From contig CAWFXP010000012.1 in NCBI GenBank assembly GCA_963819905.1, positions 1 through 64,000 of the forward strand: 64,000 nt of DNA, written 5' to 3'. Made by a program: the position numbers and the translations under genes. Positions 1 to 8,827 of this stretch are shown here, one piece after another (position 1 is the stretch's first letter; every line of letters begins with the position of its first letter). Origin of the DNA: CAWCQC01 sp963819905 (GTDB lineage: Bacteria; Actinomycetota; Thermoleophilia; Gaiellales; Gaiellaceae). The notes below the pieces were generated by a model. The model saw only the letters and a program-made list of their open reading frames with translations, was not told the DNA's origin and searched no databases.

Positions 1-773
1 AGGCCGGGCGCAGCAGGGTGAGGACTTCGTCTGCGATCCGGGTGAGCAGGTCGGTGGGGATGCTGCGCCTCTGTCCGACGTGGACGTGGAGAACGTCGAC
101 GGCGGCAGGGTAACGACATCCTCGTCGGTGACAACTCCGGCAACGTCCTCAACGGTAAGGGCGGCAACGACCAGATCAGTGGTAACGCCTCGTCCGACCA
201 GCTGAACGGTGGCGATGGTGACGACAACATCAACCCGGGCAGCGGCAACGACGCCGTCGACGGCGGCGCCGGCACCAACCGGTCGACTACGCCTCGGCCG
301 GTGCCGGCGGTGTCGGTATCCAGGTCAACCTGGTAACCGGCACGGCCTCCGGTGACGGCAACGACACGATCGCCAACATCCAGAACGTGAACGGCTCCTC
401 GTTCGCCGACAGCATCACCGGCGACGACAACGCCAACGCGCTCTGGGGACGCGGTGGCAACGACGCACATCCAGGGCAAGGGCGGCGACGACACCATCTT
501 CGGTGGCGCCGGCAGCCGACCAGCTCGCTTCCGGCGCAGGGCGCCGACAACGTCGCCGGCCAGGACGGGAACGACTCCATCCAGGGTGGCGCGCAGAACG
601 ACAGCCTCCAGGGCGGCAACGGCCGCGACACGATCCTGGGCCAGAAGGGCAACGACAGCCTGTTCGGGAACGCCCAGCCGGACTTCCTCAACGGAGGCCC
701 CGGCCGCGACCTCTGCAGACCCGGCGCCCCCGGCCTCGCACGCGGCGACGTCGTCGTCAACTGCGAACGCTAA
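1..773 (+). CDS. RTX (hemolysin-type calcium-binding repeat) protein, 5'-partial and multiply frameshifted
   Basis: The translation carries repeated GGxGND-type nonapeptides such as GGNDQISGN, GNDSIQGG and NGRDTILGQKGNDSLFGN. These build calcium-binding parallel beta-rolls in secreted proteins. The coding frame changes at about 107, 281, 463, 515 and 540, so no single frame covers it; joined, the pieces read as one continuous repeat protein. It ends with RDLC...VVVNCER at a TAA (771-773), a tail commonly seen on such cell-surface RTX proteins. The 5' end lies outside the window. The breaks may be sequencing errors in a repetitive region or real decay. Family assignment is firm; the function (adhesin, S-layer-like or protease partner) cannot be told. 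Confidence 0.75.
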
Positions 774-796
774 AACCAAACCAAGCAACCAACCCG

Positions 797-830
797 AAAG
801 GGCCGGCCCACACGGGCCGGCCCTTTCTTT
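797..830 (+). terminator. Rho-independent terminator after the RTX gene
   Basis: A perfect 13-bp inverted repeat (797-809 against 814-826) with an ACAC loop, followed by CTTT. It starts 23 bp after the RTX stop codon and separates that gene from the next one on the same strand. Confidence 0.85.
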
Positions 831-885
831 ACGGTCCGCTAACCGGCCGTACGTACACTTTCGGCGTGGAGGTCGCACACGGCCG

Positions 886-1479
886 GTGAGCGTGCGTCAC
901 GCGTGCATCGCGGGCGCCGTCGTGGTCGTGCTCGCCTCCGTCGGCGCGTTCCTCGCCGCCACCCTGGGCGGCGCTGAGACGGTTGCGGCTGCCTCGGTCG
1001 CGAAACCTGCGCCTCCCCAGGCGTTTCGCAGGGCTGCGTCGCAACTGGACATGGTCGTGCTGTATCCGACCGACACGCGCGGCCTGAAGCTCGGCTTCGC
1101 CAGGAAGATCGTCGACCCGTACTGCACGAAGCGCGGCACCGAGAGCCTGCGGGGGATCTACAGCGTCCGCGGTTCGCAGACCAGGATCATCGAGCTCTTC
1201 GAGGGCCACCCGCGCTACTGCAACGGCACCAGCCTCTGGTCTCGTCCCGGGGCCGAGCGGATACGTGTTCACGGCCGCCCGGCAGCGCTCGTCGACCTCT
1301 GCACCGTCCGGGACTGCTACTACGCCGAGGGCGCCTGGGGCCTCGAGTGGTGCGAGCGCGGCACGACCGTTCAGCTCATCGCCGACGGGGTCTCGAGCAC
1401 ACGGCTGCTCGAGGTCGCGCGGAGCATGAGGCCGGTCGACAGGGCGCCCGCGACGAGCTGCCCGCCTCCGGGCTCCTAG
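886..1479 (+). CDS. Secreted or membrane-anchored hypothetical protein
   Basis: A 197-aa protein with no recognised domain. The GTG start at 886 is chosen because the codons just after it encode a hydrophobic segment (AGAVVVVLASVGAFLAAT) typical of a signal peptide or single N-terminal helix; GGAGG lies 13 bp upstream. The exported part has seven or so cysteines (for example DPYCTKRG, HPRYCNG, DLCTVRDCYY, LEWCERG), suggesting a disulfide-bonded extracytoplasmic domain. An in-frame GTG at 892 is an alternative start. It stands alone between two hairpin elements. Function unknown. Confidence 0.7.
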   Translation: MSVRHACIAGAVVVVLASVGAFLAATLGGAETVAAASVAKPAPPQAFRRAASQLDMVVLYPTDTRGLKLGFARKIVDPYCTKRGTESLRGIYSVRGSQTRIIELFEGHPRYCNGTSLWSRPGAERIRVHGRPAALVDLCTVRDCYYAEGAWGLEWCERGTTVQLIADGVSSTRLLEVARSMRPVDRAPATSCPPPGS

Positions 1480-1522
1480 TCCTCTCGGCGCCGAGGCGCG
1501 CGTCGGTTCGCGCGTGGTGGGT

Positions 1523-1604
1523 TCGTAGGGGCGGGTCCTGACCCGCCCGAACGGGCCGTCCGGTTGACCGCCTTCGAAGGGCCGGACAGGTCCGGCCCCT
1601 ACGA
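1523..1604. repeat. 82-bp nested palindromic element
   Basis: The ends are a perfect 10-bp inverted repeat, TCGTAGGGGC (1523-1532) and GCCCCTACGA (1595-1604). Inside each end is a further perfect 9-bp hairpin: 1529-1537 with 1540-1548, and 1579-1587 with 1590-1598. It lies between two same-strand genes and has no coding potential. It resembles a REP/MITE-like intergenic palindrome, though it could also act as a transcription terminator. I saw no second copy in this window. Confidence 0.6.
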
Positions 1605-1714
1605 CCGTTGCGGGATCGATCCCCACGGCGCAGACGGGCTCGGACAGGCATTCGTTAGGCTTCGCGCCGAGGGCGTCAGGGCGTCCGCACGGGGCCTCGA
1701 CGAGGTCGTCGCGA

Positions 1715-2688
1715 ATGAGCTGGACGGAGACACCGCTGACCGAGCTGCTCGGCGTCCGCCTGCCGGTCGTCCAGGCTCCGATGGTCGGCGCGTCCACGCC
1801 CGAGCTCGCGGCGGCAGTCTCGAACGCGGGTGGGCTCGGCTCGATCGCCGGCACGGGCCTCTCGCCTGACGAGCTGCGCGACGCGATACGCGAGACGCGC
1901 GCGCACACGAACAGGCCGTTCGCCGTGAACCTGTTCGCGCCGCTGCCCGAGCCGTCGAGCAAGGGCCTCGCGGACTGGGCGGCGCTCCTCGGCGGCGAGC
2001 CGACCCTTCCTCCGGCTCCACCCTGGTCTCTCGACGACCAGCTCGCCGTGCTCGCCGACGAGAGCGTGGCGATCTTCAGCTTCACCTTCGGCATTCCGCC
2101 GCTCGATCGCTTCGACGCGGTCACGATCGGGACGGCGACCACGGTCGAGGAGGCCGTCGCGCTCGAGCGGGCCGGCGTCGACGTGGTCGTCGCTCAGGGC
2201 TTCGAAGCCGGAGGTCACCGCGGGGCGTTCCTCGGGGATCCGGGACGTTCGCTCGTCGGCGGCCTCGCCCTCCTGCCCCAGGTCACCGACGCCGTCTCGG
2301 TGCCGGTCGTCGCAGCAGGAGGGATCATGGACGGCCGTGGTATCGCGGCCGCGCTCGCCCTGGGGGCGCAGGGCGTTCAGCTCGGCACCGCGTTCCTCGG
2401 CTGTCAGGAGAGCGGTGCGAGCGAGGAGCATCGTGCGGCGCTGGGAGACGAGACGACGATCTCGCGGGTCATGACGGGCCGCCATGCCCGAGGCGTCCGC
2501 ACACCTCTCGTCGACGAGCTCGAGCGCTCGGGACGGGAACCCCCGACTTCCCTCTCCCGCGCTACCTCTACCCGGAGCAGCTCTGGCTCGCCGGGCAGGG
2601 CGGGCCGCTCGCACGTGCGCTGCCGGCCGGAGAGCTGGTGCGCACGCTGGCCGAGGAGACGGACGCCGCGCTGGCGCGGCTCGCGTAG
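1715..2688 (+). CDS. Nitronate monooxygenase / 2-nitropropane dioxygenase family FMN oxidoreductase (one frameshift)
   Basis: TIM-barrel flavoprotein of the nitronate monooxygenase family, which oxidises alkyl nitronates using FMN and oxygen. Family signatures visible: PVVQAPMVG near the N-terminus, VVVAQGFEAGGHRG, PVVAAGGIMDGRGIAAALALG and GVQLGTAFL. The frame breaks inside a run of five C at 2540-2544. After the break the other frame continues the family C-terminus (DFPLPRYLYPEQLW...) to a TAG at 2686-2688, giving about 324 aa. The run of C points to a one-base sequencing error. It is convergent with ftsZ, 47 bp away. Confidence 0.85.
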
Positions 2689-2735
2689 CGCGCTCCACGA
2701 CCCCGGCCTCCGCGGGCGGCTGCTCTGTCCGCCGG

Positions 2736-3836
2736 TTACTCGTCGCGAAGGAACGAGGGGACTTCGAGCACTTCGGCAGGCACGTCGAAGCCCTCCGTGG
2801 CGCCTTCCGGGCGCTCACGCTCGCGCTCACGGTCACGAGGCGCCTCGTCAGGAGTCTCGGCGCCGCGTTCACGGTGCTCACGGCGGTAGCGGCTGTCGAA
2901 GCCGGTCGCGATCACCGTCACCCTGACCTCGTCTCCCATCGCATCGTCGATGACCGCCCCGAAGATGACGTTCGCGTTGCGATCGGCTGCTCCCGTCACG
3001 ACCTCCGCAGCCTCGTTGACCTCGAACAGGCCGAGGGTCGGGCCGCCGGTGATGTTGAGGAGGATCCCCGTTGCGCCCTCGACGGACGCCTCGAGGAGCG
3101 GCGAGGAGACCGCCGCCCGTGCCGCCTCGGATCCACGCGTGTCGCCCTTCGAGATCCCGATGCCCATCAGGGCAGAGCCCGCGTCCCGCATGATCGTCCT
3201 CACGTCGGCGAAATCGAGGTTCACGAGGCCCGGGACGGTGATCAGATCGGTGATCCCCTGGACGCCCTGGCGAAGAATGTCGTCCGCCATCCGGAACGCG
3301 TCGAGAATCGACGTCTGCTTCTCGACGACCTGGAGGAGCCGGTCGTTCGGGATGATGATCAGCGTGTCGACCTTGTCCCGGATCGTCTTGATGCCCTGCT
3401 CGGCCTGATCGGCCCGCTTCTGGCCCTCGAACGTGAACGGGCGCGTGACCACTCCGACGGTCAGCGCACCGAGCTCCCGGGCGATCTCGGCGATCACGGG
3501 CGCGGCACCGGTCCCGGTACCGCCTCCCTCCCCGGCCGTCACGAACACCATGTCCGCGCCCTTGAGGGCTTCCTTCAGCTCGTCGCGGCTCTCCATCGCG
3601 GCCTCGAACCCGACCTTCGGGTCGGCGCCCGCACCGAGCCCGCGGGTCACCTTCGCCCCGATGTGCAGCTTGACGTCCGCGTCACACATGAGGAGCGCCT
3701 GGGCGTCGGTGTTCACGGACAGGAACTCGACGCCCTTGAGGCCCGATTCGACCATCCGCGTGACGGCGTTGGAGCCGCCGCCGCCGACGCCGACCACCTT
3801 GATGACTGCCAGATATGTTCCTGCTTGCTCTCTCAC
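2736..3836 (-). CDS. ftsZ: Cell division GTPase FtsZ
   Basis: Tubulin-like GTPase that polymerises into the Z-ring and recruits the divisome. The 366-aa product shows GVGGGGSNAV at the N-terminus, the tubulin signature GGGTGTG at residues 104-110, NLDFADVRTIM, and the C-terminal peptide VPSFLRDE that contacts partner proteins. The linker between core and tail is rich in Arg/Glu. Start is GTG (3834-3836) with AGAAGGG just upstream. It is the last gene of the dcw cluster; ftsQ ends 112 bp upstream and there is no ftsA. Sequence intact. Confidence 0.97.
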   Translation of the reverse strand: MREQAGTYLAVIKVVGVGGGGSNAVTRMVESGLKGVEFLSVNTDAQALLMCDADVKLHIGAKVTRGLGAGADPKVGFEAAMESRDELKEALKGADMVFVTAGEGGGTGTGAAPVIAEIARELGALTVGVVTRPFTFEGQKRADQAEQGIKTIRDKVDTLIIIPNDRLLQVVEKQTSILDAFRMADDILRQGVQGITDLITVPGLVNLDFADVRTIMRDAGSALMGIGISKGDTRGSEAARAAVSSPLLEASVEGATGILLNITGGPTLGLFEVNEAAEVVTGAADRNANVIFGAVIDDAMGDEVRVTVIATGFDSRYRREHRERGAETPDEAPRDRERERERPEGATEGFDVPAEVLEVPSFLRDE

Positions 3837-3879
3837 TCTCGACCCTTCTCTAGCTGAACCTCAACCGGAAGGTTGATCC

Positions 3880-3909
3880 AGAGTACGTGGTATCGGCATG
3901 GTCTGTCAA
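3880..3909 (-). promoter_or_regulatory. Probable ftsZ promoter
   Basis: On the minus strand, TTGACA (3904-3909) is followed after 18 bp by TACTCT (3880-3885, matching TANNNT). This lies in the ftsQ-ftsZ gap. A 6-bp palindrome with a 4-base loop (3861-3876) sits just downstream, in or near the 5' leader. It would allow ftsZ to be transcribed separately from the upstream dcw genes. Confidence 0.55.
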
Positions 3910-3948
3910 TGGCTTAAATGCAGGGAAAACGTCTCTCAACCCTCAAGC

Positions 3949-4740
3949 TCAGGCTTCGACTTGAGTCTTAGGACCTCCGACAGGACGTGCGGGGAGGCTG
4001 AGATCGAGGTACCCGAGTCGCTCGCGCTCCTCCGCTGTCAGCGACGTCAGAACGGTCGCGGCGACCGCCAGCTTGAGCTCGACGTCGAGCGCTTCTCCGA
4101 GGCGAAGCTCCGTCTTGTCCGGCAGCACGAGCGTGAGGTCACCGTCGCTTCCGCTCGCCGAGACCACGCGAGACGGGAAGGCGGCCGGGACGACGGCGAG
4201 CGCCGCCACTGCGGCTCCGCCCAGCTCGGCGCGCAATCGCTTCGCAGGGGCGAGCGCCCCGGCGTCGGGCGGGAGCCAGACGCGCGGCAGCCACGCATGC
4301 CCGCCGACGTCGATTGCCTCGAGCACCTTGCCCGAGGACGAGACGAGCCATGCTGCCTCACCCTGCCTGACGACGGCGACCGGCTTCTCCGTCGTGACGG
4401 CGACGTGCAGCGTCCGCGGGAAGTCCCGTTCGACCTCCGCCGACCGGATCGCCGGCACCGTCTCGACGGCCCGCTCGACGGCGGCGGGATCGAGCCCGAC
4501 GAGGCTCTCTCCGCGGAACGGCGCCAGCGCGGCGTCGATCTCGGTCTGCAGGCCGGCTCCCGCGCCTCTCACGTCGAGCGTGCGCACCGCGAAGAGGGAC
4601 GTCTTCCGCGCGATCCCGTAGGCGAGCCCGGCAAGCGCGATCGCCGCGAGCAGGCAGGCCACGAGGCGCACCGCCCAGCGACGGAACGGAAAGCCCTGCG
4701 GCCGGGCAAGCGTGAGCGCTGACCGGGGTGTCGCGGCCAT
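3949..4740 (-). CDS. ftsQ: Cell division protein FtsQ
   Basis: Bitopic divisome protein linking early and late division proteins. About 263 aa: a short basic cytoplasmic N-terminus, one membrane helix (LVACLLAAIALAGLAYGIA), then a POTRA domain (FAVRTLDVRG...) and the FtsQ C-domain with FPRTLHVAVTTEKPVAVVRQG. The frame stays open further upstream, but ATG 4738-4740 gives the normal length with the membrane helix near the N-terminus. It lies between the inverted hydrolase gene and ftsZ, so it probably needs its own promoter in 4741-4842. Confidence 0.88.
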   Translation of the reverse strand: MAATPRSALTLARPQGFPFRRWAVRLVACLLAAIALAGLAYGIARKTSLFAVRTLDVRGAGAGLQTEIDAALAPFRGESLVGLDPAAVERAVETVPAIRSAEVERDFPRTLHVAVTTEKPVAVVRQGEAAWLVSSSGKVLEAIDVGGHAWLPRVWLPPDAGALAPAKRLRAELGGAAVAALAVVPAAFPSRVVSASGSDGDLTLVLPDKTELRLGEALDVELKLAVAATVLTSLTAEERERLGYLDLSLPARPVGGPKTQVEA

Positions 4741-4842
4741 GCGAGGACGTTCGCCGGTGGTCGCATCGATCCTGCCGGCGGCGGTTTGCCAATAGACTGC
4801 CTCGCCCGACGACTCGAGGCGCGAGACGCCCGGAGGCCACGC

Positions 4843-5622
4843 ATGGAGAAGGTGACATCCGCAGACGGCACCACGGTGTCGTACGAGCGGTACGGCGACG
4901 GCCCCCCGCTCGTTCTCGTCCACGGCAGCTTCAGCGACCACGCGACCAACTGGGAGCACGTGAAGCCGCTGCTCGAGACGCGCTTCACGGTGCCTCGCCG
5001 TCGCGCGCCGCGGCCGCGGTGAGACCGACGCTACCGAAGGGCATCGCGTGGAGGACGAGGCCGAGGACGTCGCCGCCGTCATCGCGAGCGCCGGCGAGCC
5101 GGCGTTCGTGCTCGGCCACTCCTACGGCGCCGTCTGTGCGCTCGCGGGCACCACGTTGCTCTCCGAGCCGGTGAGAAAGCTCGTCCTGTACGAGCCCCCC
5201 TGGCCGAACGCGCTCGACTCCGGAGCTCCTCGCCCGGCTCCAGAAGCTCGCAGCCGCGGGAGAGCTCGACACTCTCGTCGAGGTCGTCATGCGTGACGTT
5301 CTCCAGGTTCCGCCCGACGAGGTCGAGGCGATCAGGGAGACGCCCTTCTGGGAGGTGTGGACTGCCGACGCGCTCGCGACGCAGAGCGACTTGCGGGCGC
5401 TTGACCGGTTACTCGTTCGACCCGGAGGCGTTCCGCTCGCTCGCGATGCCCGTCCTCCTGCAGGTCGGAACGGAGAGCCCGCGTGACCTCTACGTCACGG
5501 ATGCGCTGGCGGCCGTGCTGCCCGATGTCCGCATCGAGGCGCTGGAAGGGCAAGCGCACGAGGCGATGACGATGGCCCCGGAGATGTACGCGAACGCGGT
5601 GATCGGCTTCCTGCTCGAGTGA
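4843..5622 (+). CDS. Alpha/beta hydrolase, frameshifted, inserted antiparallel in the dcw cluster
   Basis: Alpha/beta-fold hydrolase of about 259 aa after correction. Seen: the oxyanion-hole region LVLVHGSF, the nucleophile elbow GHSYG, the acid-containing segment PVLLQVGTESP and a late His in EGQAHEAM. The frame changes near 4995, 5219 and 5400, yet the fused pieces read as one family member. Only this gene in the cluster is on the plus strand, between murB and ftsQ. Substrate unknown; esterases, haloperoxidase-like and lactonase enzymes share this layout. The breaks may be sequencing errors, as in neighbouring murein genes. Confidence 0.75.
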
Positions 5623-5637
5623 GCCGCCCGGGTCGGC

Positions 5638-6543
5638 CTACCGCTCCTCGTCGAGCGGCGGGATCTCGATCGGGCCGAGGAGCTGGACCTCGGGCACGAG
5701 GACGACGCCGTAGCGCTCCTTCGCCCGCCGGCGCGCCTCGTCGATCAGCGTCAACGCGTTCTCCGTCGTCGCGCCGCCGACGTTCTCGATGAAGTTCGCG
5801 TGCTTGGGTGAGATCTGCGCGCCGCCGATCCGGTACCCCTTGAGCCCGCACGCTTCCAGCATCTGGCCCGCGCTCAGGTCGTGGGGCGGGTTCTTGAAGA
5901 CGCTTCCGAACGTTCGTTTGTTCGTCGGCTGCGCCGCCTTCCGCCTTGCCTGCATCTCGGCGACGACGGCGCGGATCTCCTCCACGGGCCGCTGAACGAG
6001 CTGGAGCTCGGCCGCGGCGACCACCTGTCCATGGCGAAGATTCGAGCGCCGGTACGCGAGCCCCAGCTCGGCCGGGGTCAGCCACTTCGTGCCCTCGGCG
6101 GTCGCGACCAGCGCGCGGGCGAGGATGCCGCCGATGTCCCCTCCGTAGGCGCCGGCGTTCATCCAGACGGCGCCGCCCACCGTCCCGGGGATCGCGCACG
6201 CGAACTCGAGCCCGCCGAGGCCGGCGTCGCGCGCCCGGTGCAGGCAGACCGCCAGCGGCGCGCCGCCGCCGCCCGTCAGGTTCGTCTCCCCCTTCTCCCG
6301 GTCACCGGCCTTCGCGTAGGCGAGGGTGCCGGCCAGCTTGAGGAGGAGACCGTCGAAGCCCTCGTCGGCGACGAGGAGGTTCGAGCCGAGGCCGACGACC
6401 GCGACCGGCATGCCGTTGCCCCTGGCCCAGACGAGCAGCTCGACGAGGTCGTGAACCGTCTCCGGTTTCGCGAACCAGCGAGCACGGCCTCCCGCACCGA
6501 GCGTCGTCAGCTTGTGGAGCTTGGCGTCCTGCTCGAGCTTCAC
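5638..6543 (-). CDS. murB: UDP-N-acetylenolpyruvoylglucosamine reductase MurB
   Basis: FAD-dependent reductase that turns UDP-GlcNAc-enolpyruvate into UDP-MurNAc. The 301-aa protein has the FAD-binding stretch VVGLGSNLLV, CAIPGTVGGAVWMNAGAYGGDIG, the YRRSNLR motif, and TFGSVFKNPP containing the catalytic serine. The GTG start (6541-6543) overlaps the murC stop as GTGA, indicating translational coupling. The sequence is intact, unlike several neighbours. Confidence 0.96.
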   Translation of the reverse strand: MKLEQDAKLHKLTTLGAGGRARWFAKPETVHDLVELLVWARGNGMPVAVVGLGSNLLVADEGFDGLLLKLAGTLAYAKAGDREKGETNLTGGGGAPLAVCLHRARDAGLGGLEFACAIPGTVGGAVWMNAGAYGGDIGGILARALVATAEGTKWLTPAELGLAYRRSNLRHGQVVAAAELQLVQRPVEEIRAVVAEMQARRKAAQPTNKRTFGSVFKNPPHDLSAGQMLEACGLKGYRIGGAQISPKHANFIENVGGATTENALTLIDEARRRAKERYGVVLVPEVQLLGPIEIPPLDEER

Positions 6544-7766
6544 GTCGCGAGCCTCTCGAGAACGGCGCCGGCAGCCGTGTCGACGTCGCCCGCCCCGATC
6601 GTGAGCACGAGGTCGCCGGCCTTCGCCTCCGCGGCGACGATGCCCGCGGCGGCAGCGAGCCGCGGCGCCCACACGATCCGCATGCCCGGCCGGATCTCGG
6701 CCAGGCGGTCGACGACGAGCTTGCCGCTCACGCCCGGAAGCGGCTCCTCGCGGGCGGCGTAGACGTCGGTCACGCAGACGACGTCCGCCGCGGCGAGCGC
6801 GCCGGCCAGCTCGAAGGCGAGGTGGAGCGTCCGCGAGTACAGGTGCGGCTGGTAGAGGACGACGAGGCGCCCGCCGGGCTCGACGAGGCCGCGGGCGGCC
6901 GCCAGGGTCGCCGCGATCTCGGTCGGGTGGTGGCCGTAGTCGTCGAAGACCCGTACCTCGCCCGCGCGGCCGCGCTCCTCGAACCGCCGTCCGGCTCCGC
7001 GGAACTCGGCCAGGACGGCAGCGGCCGCCTCCGGGTCGACGCCGGCAGCCTCGAGAGCCACGAGGGCGCACGCGGCGTTGCTCCGGTTGTGCTCGCCGGG
7101 GACTGCGAGCGCGAGACCGTCCGGCGCGGCGACGTCCTCGCCGCGAACGACGACGGCATTCTCCGGAAGGCCGGCGAGCCACCCGGCGAACAGATCCTCG
7201 ACCTCTGCCTGCGAGGCGAAGGTCGCGTGATGGTCGAGCTCGACGTTGGTCACGACCGCGATCTGAGGGCGGAGGAGCAGCAACGAGCGGTCCGACTCGT
7301 CGCCCTCGGCGACCAGCCAGCCCGTTCCTGCGCGGGCGTTGCCGCCGAGCTGGTCGACGTGGCCCCCGATCAGGAACGTCGGATCGAGGCCGAGCCGGTC
7401 GAGCGCAAAGGCGATCATGGACGCGGTCGTGGTCTTGCCGTGCGCTCCCGCGACGACGATCGACGGGGCCAGCTCGACGAGCTCGGCAAGCAGCTCGCCT
7501 CGCCGGCGGGCGCCGCGGGCCACCTCGGGATTGTCGGCGGCGATGGCCGACGAGGCGATCACCTCGTGCCCGGGCGGCACGTTGGCCGCGTCGTGGCCGA
7601 TCACCACGGTGATTCCCTGACGCTCGAGCAGGTCGACGTACGGCGTACGCGCCCGGTCGGAGCCCCCTACCTCGGCGCCCCAGGCCTTCGCGACGACGGC
7701 GAGGGCGCTCATGCCGGCGCCGCCGATCCCGACGAGCCAGAGATGCCTACCGGCGAGCGGCTGCAA
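6540..7766 (-). CDS. murC: UDP-N-acetylmuramate-L-alanine ligase MurC
   Basis: ATP-dependent ligase adding L-Ala to UDP-MurNAc. It has the Rossmann start LWLVGIGGAGMS, the ATP loop GAHGKTTT, a Mur central domain with AEGDESDRS and NVELDHH, and a C-terminal domain with FDDYGHHPTEI. At 408 aa it is shorter than most MurC proteins (about 450-490). The only suitable start is a TTG at 7764-7766, which overlaps the murG end by 20 bp. Sequence intact. Confidence 0.95.
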   Translation of the reverse strand: MQPLAGRHLWLVGIGGAGMSALAVVAKAWGAEVGGSDRARTPYVDLLERQGITVVIGHDAANVPPGHEVIASSAIAADNPEVARGARRRGELLAELVELAPSIVVAGAHGKTTTASMIAFALDRLGLDPTFLIGGHVDQLGGNARAGTGWLVAEGDESDRSLLLLRPQIAVVTNVELDHHATFASQAEVEDLFAGWLAGLPENAVVVRGEDVAAPDGLALAVPGEHNRSNAACALVALEAAGVDPEAAAAVLAEFRGAGRRFEERGRAGEVRVFDDYGHHPTEIAATLAAARGLVEPGGRLVVLYQPHLYSRTLHLAFELAGALAAADVVCVTDVYAAREEPLPGVSGKLVVDRLAEIRPGMRIVWAPRLAAAAGIVAAEAKAGDLVLTIGAGDVDTAAGAVLERLAT

Positions 7767-8824
7767 GCGCGATCAGCTCCTCGGCGACGGTCGTCGCGGC
7801 TTCCGGGCGGGCGAGCCTCTGCATCGCCGCGCCCATCTCGGCGAGGCGAGCGGGCGCCGCCAGGAGCTCCGTCACCTGGTTTCGGAGGTCGAGGTCCCGC
7901 TCGGCGACGACGACTGCTGCTCCACCTCGCTCGAACCAGCGTGCGTTCTTCGTCTGGTGATCCGCGGTCGCCTCCGGGTACGGGACGAGCAGCGCCGGGC
8001 GGCCCGCCGCCGCGATCTCCCACACCGCGCCGCCGGCCCGCGAGACGACGACGTCGGCAGCGGCGAGCGCCGCGCCGAAGTCGTCGGTGAACGGAAGCAA
8101 CCGGTACCCGGCGCGCCCGACGAGATCCGCGAGATCGGGGTAGTCGCGCTCGCCGGCCAGGTGGAGCACCGCGGGCCCCTCCTCGCCGAAGGCTTCGATC
8201 GCTGCCTCGTTCAGCCGGCGCGCCCCGAGGCTGCCGCCGCAGACGAGGACGACGGCGCCGTCCGGCGGCAGGTCGAAGCGCCGCCTCGCCTCGGCGGAAT
8301 CGACCGTGACGAGCGAGCGTCGCGGGATCGGCCGCCCGACCACCCGGTACTTCGCGCCCTCCCGGCCGGCGATCGGATAGCTGAGGAGGACGCGCTTCGC
8401 GAACGGCACGGCAAGGCGGTTGGCGAGGCCGAGGTGTGCGTCAGCCTCGGTGATCGCCGCCGGGATGCGGAGGCTGCCCGCGGCGAGCACCATGGGCCCG
8501 GCCACGTAGCCCCCTCCCCCGAGGACGACGTCGGGCCTGCGCCTCGCGCAGGATGCGGGCGGCCGCGGCGGGCGCGCCGGCCGCGACGAGAGCAGCGCGG
8601 AGCGTCGCCACGCTCGCGGTGCGCGGCAGCCCGCTCACGCGGAAGCCGTCGAGCTCGAAGCCGGCGGCCGGAACGAGACGTGACTCGATCCGCTCAGGCG
8701 AGCCGGCGAAGCTCACGGCGACGCCGCGCGCTCTGAGCTCCTCTGCGACCGCGAGCGCGGGCAGCACGTGTCCCGCCGTCCCCCCGGCTGCGATCACGCA
8801 CCGTAGCCCGTTGCTCGCCTCCAT
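7747..8824 (-). CDS. murG: Undecaprenyl-PP-MurNAc-pentapeptide GlcNAc transferase MurG (one frameshift)
   Basis: Membrane-associated GT28 glycosyltransferase making lipid II from lipid I. N-terminal half from ATG 8824: IAAGGTAGHVLPALAVAEEL. C-terminal half: VCGGSLGARRLNEA, VVSRAGGAVWEIAAAGRPALLVPYP and DHQTKNARWF. The frame breaks near 8540, where the expected PDVVLGGGGYVAGP is readable only in the second frame. Corrected length is about 359 aa, normal for the family. A one-base sequence error is likely because the gene is essential. Confidence 0.92.
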
Positions 8825-8827
8825 GGC

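Noticed and set aside
454..1479. One 341-aa protein joining RTX repeats to the secreted protein
   Set aside because: The first half is one of several shifted RTX frames, and a strong terminator at 797-830 lies inside it; the secreted protein starts at GTG 886.
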